Of a stretch of DNA of 64,000 nt, positions 44,219-51,167 are shown piece by piece. The notes under the pieces are model-generated. The model searched no databases. It was not told the origin of the DNA and saw only the letters and a program-made list of their open reading frames with translations. Each line of letters opens with the position of its first letter. Position 1 is the stretch's first letter. The position numbers were made by a program, and so were the translations under genes. Source of the DNA: UBA7236 sp964463165 (GTDB lineage Bacteria; Bacteroidota; Bacteroidia; Chitinophagales; BACL12); the NCBI GenBank assembly GCA_964463165.1, contig CAYXBK010000008.1, forward strand, positions 62,001 through 126,000, in the 5' to 3' direction.

Positions 44219-44998
44219 ATGAAAAATTCAAATGATAATTCGAGGCGTTCTTTTTTGAAAAAAAGTGCAATTGCCGCAATTGGTGCAGGTATTGTGCATT
44301 CATTCAGGCTGGATGAAATTGCTGCTGCAACACCTGCAGGTTTCTCTCCGGAATTCATGATGCCGCCTGTTGATGGTGTATTTGAACTACCAAAACTGGA
44401 TTACGATTTCGCTGCTCTGGAGCCATTTATTGATGCAACAACAATGCAGATACATCACGACAAGCATCATCAGACTTATGTTACAAAACTGAATGAAGCA
44501 ATTGAGAAGGCACCTGAATTAAAAGGCCGTTCACTGACGGACCTTGTTACGCATATTAATGATATGCCCGAATCTGTCCGCTCGGCGATCCGCAATCACG
44601 GAGGAGGACACTGGAACCATTCCTTTTTCTGGAAACTGATGTCGCCAAATGCAAAAACATCTGTTATGAGTGATAACCTTAGAATTGCGATGGAAGCAAA
44701 ATGGCAATCGATGGATAATCTGAAAACTGAATTCAATAAAGCTGCAACGGGTGTTTTCGGATCAGGATGGGCCTGGGTCATAAAAGATCAGAGCAATGCA
44801 CTGAGTATTGTTACAAGTCCCAATCAGGATAATCCATTGATGGATATTTCGGCTCAACGTGGTAAACCAATTATGGGAATAGATGTGTGGGAGCATGCAT
44901 ATTATTTGAAACATCAAAATAAACGTGCGGATTATATTGCTGATTTCTGGAATGTGATCGACTGGAATCAGGTGAGTAAGTGGTACGATGAGGCTTAA
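44219..44998 (+). CDS. Fe/Mn superoxide dismutase with Tat-type signal peptide
   Basis: The protein has 259 residues. The start SRRSFLKKSAIAAIGAGIV is a textbook twin-arginine signal, so the enzyme should be exported folded. The mature part has the metal ligands in MQIHHDKHH, HWNHSFFW and DVWEHAYYLKHQN, and GSGWAWV near the active site. It converts superoxide to O2 and H2O2. SODs of this family are often cytoplasmic, so export is notable. It is divergent from the copper ATPase. Confidence 0.95.
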   Translation: MKNSNDNSRRSFLKKSAIAAIGAGIVHSFRLDEIAAATPAGFSPEFMMPPVDGVFELPKLDYDFAALEPFIDATTMQIHHDKHHQTYVTKLNEAIEKAPELKGRSLTDLVTHINDMPESVRSAIRNHGGGHWNHSFFWKLMSPNAKTSVMSDNLRIAMEAKWQSMDNLKTEFNKAATGVFGSGWAWVIKDQSNALSIVTSPNQDNPLMDISAQRGKPIMGIDVWEHAYYLKHQNKRADYIADFWNVIDWNQVSKWYDEA

Positions 44999-45014
44999 GG
45001 CATTGCGAATTTGG

Positions 45015-45078
45015 TGGTTCGACAGGCCCGCCTGCCTGCAGAACATGCGCTTTGCGTCGGCCGGCAGGCTCACCATGA
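45015..45078. repeat. 64-bp repeat, copy 1, with nested palindrome
   Basis: Identical to 45174-45237. It reads as TTCGACAGGC + a 42-bp GC-rich palindromic unit (arms near CCTGCC and GGCAGG) + TCACCATGA. Without the unit it would read TTCGACAGGCTCACCATGA, like the uninterrupted relative at 45138-45156. The 44999-45346 gap holds these repeats and no gene. Confidence 0.9.
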
Positions 45079-45135
45079 GGTTTCGTGGAGACGTTGCCGA
45101 TGAATATTTAAGAAGCATCCCCGCACGAATTGTCA

Positions 45136-45157
45136 CCCTGAGCCTGTCGAAGGGTTG
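45136..45157. repeat. Uninterrupted relative of the 64-bp repeat
   Basis: CCTGAGCCTGTCGAAGGG is the same palindromic element on the other strand, but lacks the nested 42-bp unit. A further degraded version is at about 45270-45298. Confidence 0.75.
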
Positions 45158-45173
45158 TTCAAAAAAAGAAGGA

Positions 45174-45237
45174 TGGTTCGACAGGCCCGCCTGCCTGCAG
45201 AACATGCGCTTTGCGTCGGCCGGCAGGCTCACCATGA
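45174..45237. repeat. 64-bp repeat, copy 2, with nested palindrome
   Basis: Identical to 45015-45078 over 64 bp, 159 bp further on. The flanks differ, so the repeat boundary is sharp. Confidence 0.9.
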
Positions 45238-45328
45238 AGAATAGTTTTGTGTGGAATTCTATTTAAAAACGAATTGTCTCCCTGAGCCAATTGAAGGTCA
45301 GTTTCCTTATTATTCAACCTAAATTCTA

Positions 45329-45336
45329 TAAATTTG
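45329..45336 (+). promoter_or_regulatory. -7 box TAAATTTG before tRNA-His
   Basis: Exact TAnnTTTG ending 10-11 bp before the tRNA. A short untranslated start and a dedicated terminator make the tRNA a single-gene unit. Confidence 0.6.
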
Positions 45337-45347
45337 CAGCGTAAACG

Positions 45348-45421
45348 GTGGCTGTAGCTCAGTTGGTTAGAGCATCGGATTGTGGTTCCGAGGGTCGTGG
45401 GTTCGACCCCCATCAGCCACC
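45348..45421 (+). tRNA. tRNA-His (anticodon GTG)
   Basis: The acceptor arms GTGGCTG and CAGCCAC pair fully. The D-arm AGCTCAGTTGGTTAGAGC and T-arm GTGGGTTCGACCCCCAT are standard. The anticodon stem TCGGA/TCCGA holds the loop TTGTGGT with GTG at 45382-45384. A G at 45347 can serve as the G-1 typical of tRNA-His, opposite C73 at 45421. The full CCA is not clearly encoded; the cca gene is at 3.5 kb. Confidence 0.97.
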
Positions 45422-45429
45422 CAGCATAT

Positions 45430-45463
45430 TTCCGGATAAAGATTTTTATCCGGATTTTTTTTA
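45430..45463 (+). terminator. Rho-independent terminator after tRNA-His
   Basis: TCCGGATAAA pairs with TTTATCCGGA over 10 bp with a 4-nt loop and is followed by an eight-T run. Confidence 0.95.
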
Positions 45464-45561
45464 CGTGTTTGTGAGCACATTTGGTTAATTGCTCGCTTAG
45501 ATCTCGCAAGCCATCCTGATTCCTGGTTCTTGACTCCTGGTTCTCAACTCCTTTCTCCTTT

Positions 45562-47700
45562 CTACTTTTTAAACACTTTCGAAACTTTATCTCCGATCTT
45601 ATTTATTCTTTCAATATTTTGTTTGAGTGCAGATGGTGCGAGAACACTGTATTGAAAATTCATATCTGAACCATGCTGATCGTTTTGTTCAGGGAATAAA
45701 ATAATGAAGCTTGATTGTTTGAAATTTTTACTGAGAATTTGCGGAACGTGATCGAGCTGATTAAAATGTGAAACTGAATTTTGCCTTGCGCTCATCACAA
45801 TAAATAAATCTTCTGATTTTACATTTTGTGCAACATTTTCCAATTCTTCCCAATCGGTAAATTCGCTGAACGCGGCATTTAAATTTATACCTGCGTTTTT
45901 TTTACTGATTGCATTTATTATTTCCAGAGTTTTTGATTCACCCCAAAATGCGAGGTTTGCGCCGATCTGTTGCGACAATCTGGAAATACTTGCAAGCAGG
46001 CGATAAAATCCGGGTTCAAATTCAGCATTCGGAGGTAATAAAACTGCTATCCGGTTGAATGTATTGAGCGGATGAATTATTTTACAAACCCAGATCACCT
46101 GTTCTGTTGAATGAATGATATTATCGAGCAGGCTGCCGAATAATTTATCTGCAGAAGAGATTTTTTCATGCCATCCCATTACGATTTCCGTAATTGCAAG
46201 TTCTTTCACTGCCCTTGTAATGCCGGAAGTAACATTTACATCCACTCTGGTTAAAATATGCATGGAAGAATTGGAGGCTGTAATTTTTTTTACAGATTCT
46301 TCGAGCATTTTTTTTGCCTCATGTAATTTTTCCTTTGTGTGCACATCGTCTTCAATAACTGCTAATGAATAAATCGGTTCAAGTGAACCGGGATGCTGAA
46401 TAAAAGAGGAGAGATCTAATAATTGTGCAGCTTTTTCCGGATTGGAAACAGGAACCAAGATGCGTTCTATCGCATCAGGCGGCACATCAATTTTATGACT
46501 TTCCTGTACGATATATTTTCTTCCTGCGGCTTCCGTAATAAATGAACTCACAAGACAGCTGATCAGAATAACGATCACCGTACCGTTTAAAATATTTTCA
46601 TCCAGCAATTTAAAATCGTAGGCAACTAAAATAATTGCAAGTGTAGCGGCAGCATGTGATGTGCTTAATCCAAAAATGAGATTGCGTTCATTATGTGAGA
46701 GGCGGTAAATTTTTTGCGTGATCCAGGCGGCAAGGTATTTTGTAATCAAGGCGGTGATAACAAGAATCGCTGCGATATAAATTGCATGCATACCGTTGAA
46801 TAAGGCATCGAGATTTATCAGCATACCCACATTGATCAGGAAGAACGGTATGAAAATATTATTCCCTACAAATTCAATTCTGTTTTTTAAAACCGACTGA
46901 TGCGGGATCAGCCTGTTCATTGCAATTCCCGCAAGAAATGCACCTATGATATGTTCAAGTCCGGCGAGCTGTGATAGAAATGCGGCAAGAAATACGATGG
47001 ATAAAACAAAAATAAATTGTGAACCGCCATCACCTTCCACTTTTCTGAAAAACCATTTTGCAAATAAGGGAATGAGATATAAAACAATAAAACAAAATAT
47101 AGCAATTGAAATGACGAGCCGCAGCCAGAATGTATTGTTATTTACCTCGGTTGCATAATTTATAATGACGGAAAATAAAAGCAGCACAAGCGTATCGGTA
47201 ATAATTGTTCCGCCCACAGTGATTGTTACGGGTTTTGTGCGTGTAATGCCGAAGCGGCTCACGATGGGGTAGGAGACAAGTGTTTGCGTAGAGAACATGC
47301 TCGATGTAATTAAGGACGGAATCAGATCGAGATGTAAAATAAATTCGCAAACCATAAATCCGATACCGAATGGAATTGCAAATGTGAGCAAACCGAAAAC
47401 AGAACTCGAGCGGATATTTTTTTTATAATCCACCATATCAATTTCCAACCCGGCCAGGAACATGATATACAATAAACCAACTGTGCCGAATAATTGAATT
47501 GCTCCATCCCGGTCAAGCAGGTGTAAAGCATTCGGGCCAATTACAAGTCCGGCTAATATCATCCCTACAATTGCCGGAATGCGCAACCTGTTGAGGATAA
47601 GCGGAGATAATAAAATAATGAGTAAAACAAATGAGAAAATAATGACGGGCTCCTTAAAAGGAGTTGACAGATCGGCAAGCAGCAAATTCCCAAATTGCAT
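45562..47700 (-). CDS. CPA2 family monovalent cation:proton antiporter
   Basis: The 712-residue protein has about 12 membrane helices in the first 400 residues (LRIPAIVGMILAGLVIGP, MFLAGLEID, GAFLAGIAMNRL, FGLSTSHAAATLAI), typical of KefB/KefC-like Na+ or K+/H+ antiporters. The C-terminal 300 residues hold two universal-stress-like domains (ERILVPVSNPEKAAQLLDL, FNRIAVLLPPNAEF) that may regulate it. It has a TATCTTTG promoter box 7 bp before the ATG, predicting a nearly leaderless mRNA. The intergenic stretch after it is a low-complexity spacer. Confidence 0.9.
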   Translation of the reverse strand: MQFGNLLLADLSTPFKEPVIIFSFVLLIILLSPLILNRLRIPAIVGMILAGLVIGPNALHLLDRDGAIQLFGTVGLLYIMFLAGLEIDMVDYKKNIRSSSVFGLLTFAIPFGIGFMVCEFILHLDLIPSLITSSMFSTQTLVSYPIVSRFGITRTKPVTITVGGTIITDTLVLLLFSVIINYATEVNNNTFWLRLVISIAIFCFIVLYLIPLFAKWFFRKVEGDGGSQFIFVLSIVFLAAFLSQLAGLEHIIGAFLAGIAMNRLIPHQSVLKNRIEFVGNNIFIPFFLINVGMLINLDALFNGMHAIYIAAILVITALITKYLAAWITQKIYRLSHNERNLIFGLSTSHAAATLAIILVAYDFKLLDENILNGTVIVILISCLVSSFITEAAGRKYIVQESHKIDVPPDAIERILVPVSNPEKAAQLLDLSSFIQHPGSLEPIYSLAVIEDDVHTKEKLHEAKKMLEESVKKITASNSSMHILTRVDVNVTSGITRAVKELAITEIVMGWHEKISSADKLFGSLLDNIIHSTEQVIWVCKIIHPLNTFNRIAVLLPPNAEFEPGFYRLLASISRLSQQIGANLAFWGESKTLEIINAISKKNAGINLNAAFSEFTDWEELENVAQNVKSEDLFIVMSARQNSVSHFNQLDHVPQILSKNFKQSSFIILFPEQNDQHGSDMNFQYSVLAPSALKQNIERINKIGDKVSKVFKK

Positions 47701-47707
47701 TTCGCTG

Positions 47708-47715
47708 CAAAGATA
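47708..47715 (-). promoter_or_regulatory. -7 box TATCTTTG before the antiporter
   Basis: Exact TAnnTTTG on the minus strand with only 7 bp to the ATG at 47700, so transcription would begin at or next to the start codon. Confidence 0.6.
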
Positions 47716-47720
47716 AAGTT

Positions 47721-48185
47721 TTAGAAGGGGTTATCTGCAGTAATTTCGGAAGTTTGTTGTTGCGGATGAATATCTTTTGATGGCGTAAACAATCCTGTTA
47801 AAATAGCTGCATATGAACAAATTAAATAACTCCCAACTTGTTTTAACAAACCGAAGTTAATTATAACATGAGAAATTTCACCAGCTTGAATTGCAAAAAT
47901 TATGAAAGTAAGGAAGGTCAGAAGAGTGCAGGCAAATAATAAAATTCCGACGTAATGGAATTTAGATAAATTTATCTTCTTCAATTGAAAATTAAGAATG
48001 AGTAAAATTAAAAAGGAGGGTATAGATAACATACAACCAAATAACCACAATAATGCCATCATAAAAAAATCAAATCCGATCGGTTTATCATTATGAATTT
48101 CACCAATAAAGGTCATTAAAATTGGTGCAACCAGCACCGGGATCAACCATATTAGAAGCGAATAAAGAACGGGTTTATGGAGCAT
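47721..48185 (-). CDS. Small four-helix membrane protein, paralogue 1
   Basis: The 154-residue protein has four predicted membrane helices and a short hydrophilic tail. It aligns by eye over its length with the 154-residue protein at 48278 (shared MLH+P.LYS..IWL, GCMLSIPSF.. versus GGMLSIPSFI.LLILN, GSYLI..YAAIL.GLF). I do not recognise the family. Tandem duplication is the simplest origin. Presumed inner membrane; function unknown. Confidence 0.75.
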   Translation of the reverse strand: MLHKPVLYSLLIWLIPVLVAPILMTFIGEIHNDKPIGFDFFMMALLWLFGCMLSIPSFLILLILNFQLKKINLSKFHYVGILLFACTLLTFLTFIIFAIQAGEISHVIINFGLLKQVGSYLICSYAAILTGLFTPSKDIHPQQQTSEITADNPF

Positions 48186-48277
48186 TTTTACTTTTTTGGG
48201 CCATGTGAGATTTAAACCTTAAAATTTCACCGGTTTTAAACTTATTTCTGTTTGCATTTTGCGGTAAAGATAAAGTT

Positions 48278-48742
48278 TTAAGCACCCTTATCTACCGTAA
48301 GTTCAGAAGCATCCAGTGTGTCGATACTTTTTTTAGGCGCCGAAAAAAGTCCAAATAAAATTGCAGCATATAAACTGATGAGATAGCTGCCTATGAGTGT
48401 TACATATTGGAAATCAATATAGAGTAGTGAAAATCCACCAAAATAGAAAGACAACAAACTAAAAGCAAGTATAGCAAGGACAGTGCAACTCACTAGTAAA
48501 ATTGTAATATGGGAAGTGCTTGAGACCCTGCGTTTCACGAGCTGATTATTTAAAATTAATAATGCAATAAAAGAAGGAATTGATAGCATCCCACCGAATA
48601 TCCATGCATAAGGAACCATCTCAAATCCGATTCCGCTTTTTCTTCCGCTATAAATGATTGAAACCAAAGAAAACAGGAGAGGTCCGAATATCACTGCAGT
48701 CAACCAGATCGTAAAGGAATAGAGTGTGGGCCGGTGGAGCAT
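48278..48742 (-). CDS. Small four-helix membrane protein, paralogue 2
   Basis: The 154-residue partner of the gene at 47721, also with four predicted helices. The DNA spacer between the two (48186-48277) contains a TATCTTTA-like sequence that could promote the downstream copy. The gene ends upstream of the previous one on the same strand and starts 3 bp from the stop of the next, so 48742-49385 looks like one unit. Confidence 0.75.
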   Translation of the reverse strand: MLHRPTLYSFTIWLTAVIFGPLLFSLVSIIYSGRKSGIGFEMVPYAWIFGGMLSIPSFIALLILNNQLVKRRVSSTSHITILLVSCTVLAILAFSLLSFYFGGFSLLYIDFQYVTLIGSYLISLYAAILFGLFSAPKKSIDTLDASELTVDKGA

Positions 48743-48745
48743 AAT

Positions 48746-49153
48746 TTATCTTGTAAAATGTGTGGAAACAATTGTGAAGTTTTCAAAAAATGCATATGTA
48801 AGAATTGTAATAATGCTCATTGCTGCATAAAGAATCAATGCCCATTGTGCAAAATTTTTATTTACAAAAACATCTAAGCCAACCTGTTCATGATTTGCAG
48901 ATAATTTGACATGCATCATCGATTTTAAATTTACCATTATTGCAATTAATGGCAAACCCACCATGATCATGACAGATAATACCGGCGACGTGCGATCGAT
49001 CGGCAGCATAATATTTTTTACAATATACGCCGTTTCAAAAAATACCTGGAGGAACACACCTATCCAGAAAAATGTTGGCAAAGCCATTAAAATGCTTCCC
49101 GCAATCAATGCAAATTTTGCCGGATTAAACTCTTTCTCTATCATTTGATTCAT
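48746..49153 (-). CDS. Hypothetical membrane protein, 135 aa
   Basis: The start at 49153 (MNQMIEKEFN) was chosen; the longer frame to 49297 would lie almost wholly inside the next gene. The protein has three to four hydrophobic segments (FALIAGSILMALPTFFWIGV, VMIMVGLPLIAIMV, WALILYAAMSIITIL). It overlaps the 86-aa gene by 29 bp. Function unknown. Confidence 0.7.
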   Translation of the reverse strand: MNQMIEKEFNPAKFALIAGSILMALPTFFWIGVFLQVFFETAYIVKNIMLPIDRTSPVLSVMIMVGLPLIAIMVNLKSMMHVKLSANHEQVGLDVFVNKNFAQWALILYAAMSIITILTYAFFENFTIVSTHFTR

Positions 49154-49385
49154 TTTTATTTTTAACTGAAGTATTGGAAGCGAGCCAGGAAAAAATGACC
49201 CAGACACTTGCGAAATATGGAAGGAAATTGATGAGTGTGTCGCTTGCCGAATGACTGTTCCGGTCGATTGCCATGAAAAACCAGACATCCGTTGCAATGG
49301 CGCCCATCAAGAGGATCCAGCCGGTAAGGCTGATCGGGAGGTAATACCAGCCTTTGTTTTTGAAGAATTGTATCTCTGATTTCAT
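49125..49385 (-). CDS. Hypothetical membrane protein, 86 aa
   Basis: Two membrane helices (LPISLTGWILLMGAIATDVW and LINFLPYFASVWVIFSWLA) are joined by a short loop, with a charged C-terminal tail (NKNESNDRERV). It is the first gene of the four-gene small-membrane set, with a TAACTTTG promoter box about 22 bp upstream. Function unknown. Confidence 0.7.
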   Translation of the reverse strand: MKSEIQFFKNKGWYYLPISLTGWILLMGAIATDVWFFMAIDRNSHSASDTLINFLPYFASVWVIFSWLASNTSVKNKNESNDRERV

Positions 49386-49407
49386 TATTTCAAATTACTT
49401 TGAGATA

Positions 49408-49415
49408 CAAAGTTA
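49408..49415 (-). promoter_or_regulatory. -7 box TAACTTTG
   Basis: Exact TAnnTTTG on the minus strand, 22 bp before the ATG at 49385. Presumed promoter of the small-membrane-protein set. Confidence 0.55.
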
Positions 49416-49481
49416 TTTCATATTTTCATTCCACCAAATATTTTTTCAGATTTTTTTCAGAAAGGAGCAAAGCAGGTCAGT

Positions 49482-51050
49482 TTACCACCATTGAAATTTC
49501 ACTCCGGGCAGCAGTTCTTCAATTGCCGTTTGCTTTTCGCGGGGGATTTTTTCATTCAGCGCTTCACATCGGAATCGCTTCAGATTTTTTAAAAGCCGGA
49601 TACTTGCCGGTAAATGATTGAACTGATTTGTATTGATTGTAATTTCGGTGAGGCTTTGAAGTTCGCCGATATTGTCGGGTAATAAACAAACGGCTTCATC
49701 AATAAATAATTTTTCGATATTGGTTTCCGCCAGTGTCTCAGGTAATTGATAAGGATCATCAATACCGTAATTTTTCAAGAACACAAGCGACTGTACGTTT
49801 TTTAATAATTTTAATTCTGCAGGCAGTTGATTTGATTCCTTTAATATCAGCATTTCAATTTTACAGCAACCCGAAATGATCTTACAGGTTGACACAAGAT
49901 CCAGATCATCGCAATACAAATTTACAATTCTGAGTTTTTTGAGTTGCTGAATTGATTGTGGTAAAAATTTCAAAGCAGCGCCGTAACATCTCAATTCTTC
50001 AAGCTTGGAAAGTGATCCGATTTCTTCCGGCAATTGTAAAAGATGCGTGCAATAACTGATTTCAAGTTTTTTCAGTTGTTTTAATTTCCCGATTTCCGGC
50101 GGTAAAAATTTCAACTGGCTGCAATAACTCAACCGCAACACTCTCAATTCTTCCAGTGCGCCGATTGCAGGAGGAATTTCTGCGAACAAATTCATTTCGA
50201 GATTGAGGATACGCAATTGTTTTAATTCAAATAACTGCGGCGGAAGAGATGTGATCTTATTTCTTGAAAATTGCAGCTTCATTAAATTTTTACACGCAAA
50301 TATTTCATCCGGCATTACAGTCATTTCCTGCTGATCGTAAATCAATTCTTTTTTTTGCAGTGGATCCTGGACATCATTTTTATATCGTGCCTGCGGATCC
50401 CTGATTTGCATGATACTGTCGTTAGCCCACCATTCCATGAAATCATAAAAATCCCATTGTTTGCCTTTTGTATAACACGGATTCAGATATTCGCCGGATT
50501 GAAAAAACCATACGGTTCCGGATTGTTCACCGTTCACGACCAAAAAATAATACCCGTCGCAACCGTATTCACATAAAAATAATACGCCGGTTAATCTTTC
50601 AGGAAGTGAAATTGTTTTCCAGTTATCATCTTCATACGATTCATTTATTCGCATTACTTCCCGCACTTCAGCTGTTGAAACCGGAAATGGTTTGAAAAAT
50701 TCTTTGAGATCTCCTTTTGCAGCATTCGCAATTTTTGTATCCCAATCGGCAGCATCCATTTCATCATCATTAAAATAATAACCAATGCTCGCATTGATGG
50801 CAGCTTTTAAATCATATAAACCATAAAACGGACCGCCGCCGCCATTGCTCACCGAATTAAAATATGCACGGTAATCACCGGGCAGCCGGATACCGGCATT
50901 TTGTTCGAACGACTGGATTTCGGATTCGGTAACTGGCTCTTTCAGCAGATAGCGATGCGTGCCTGCGCCAAACAAAGTACATCCCGCATCAATTTTTTGC
51001 AGCTCGGATATTTTTTGTCTGATCAAATCAAGCCTTGTCTCATTTCCCAT
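49482..51050 (-). CDS. SUKH (SMI1/KNR4) domain fused to leucine-rich repeats
   Basis: The 522-residue cytoplasmic protein has an N-terminal SMI1/KNR4-like domain (about 30-215; VTESEIQSFEQNAGIRLPGD, YRAYFNSVSNGGGGPFYGLY, GVLFLCEYGCDGYYFLVVNG). From about 235 to 505 there are leucine-rich repeats of about 23 residues (LKQLRILNLEMNLFAEIPPA, LKFLPPEIGKLKQLKKLEIS). SUKH domains are known as immunity proteins against polymorphic toxins; LRRs bind proteins. No toxin gene is next to it. Role unknown. Confidence 0.82.
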   Translation of the reverse strand: MGNETRLDLIRQKISELQKIDAGCTLFGAGTHRYLLKEPVTESEIQSFEQNAGIRLPGDYRAYFNSVSNGGGGPFYGLYDLKAAINASIGYYFNDDEMDAADWDTKIANAAKGDLKEFFKPFPVSTAEVREVMRINESYEDDNWKTISLPERLTGVLFLCEYGCDGYYFLVVNGEQSGTVWFFQSGEYLNPCYTKGKQWDFYDFMEWWANDSIMQIRDPQARYKNDVQDPLQKKELIYDQQEMTVMPDEIFACKNLMKLQFSRNKITSLPPQLFELKQLRILNLEMNLFAEIPPAIGALEELRVLRLSYCSQLKFLPPEIGKLKQLKKLEISYCTHLLQLPEEIGSLSKLEELRCYGAALKFLPQSIQQLKKLRIVNLYCDDLDLVSTCKIISGCCKIEMLILKESNQLPAELKLLKNVQSLVFLKNYGIDDPYQLPETLAETNIEKLFIDEAVCLLPDNIGELQSLTEITINTNQFNHLPASIRLLKNLKRFRCEALNEKIPREKQTAIEELLPGVKFQWW

Positions 51051-51167
51051 GCGCTAAAAATTTAAAAGCGAAACTATCTGAAATTATCTGAGAGATAAAA
51101 AATCCAGGGAGAATCTTCCTTCGTAAGTGGTGAGGTAAAGTATTATCTAACCTTTAAAATTAAAAGC

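Noticed and set aside
45139..45156. Possible transcription terminator at the TTCGACAGG palindrome
   Set aside because: No T-run follows on either strand; it is better explained as a dispersed repeat.
45159..45509. 116-codon frame on the minus strand spanning the 64-bp repeat and tRNA-His
   Set aside because: It overlaps a complete tRNA with its promoter and terminator, and its N-terminal part is the reverse of those elements.
49154..49297. Extension of the 135-aa membrane protein
   Set aside because: It lies inside the 86-aa gene in another frame; the start at 49153 fits better.
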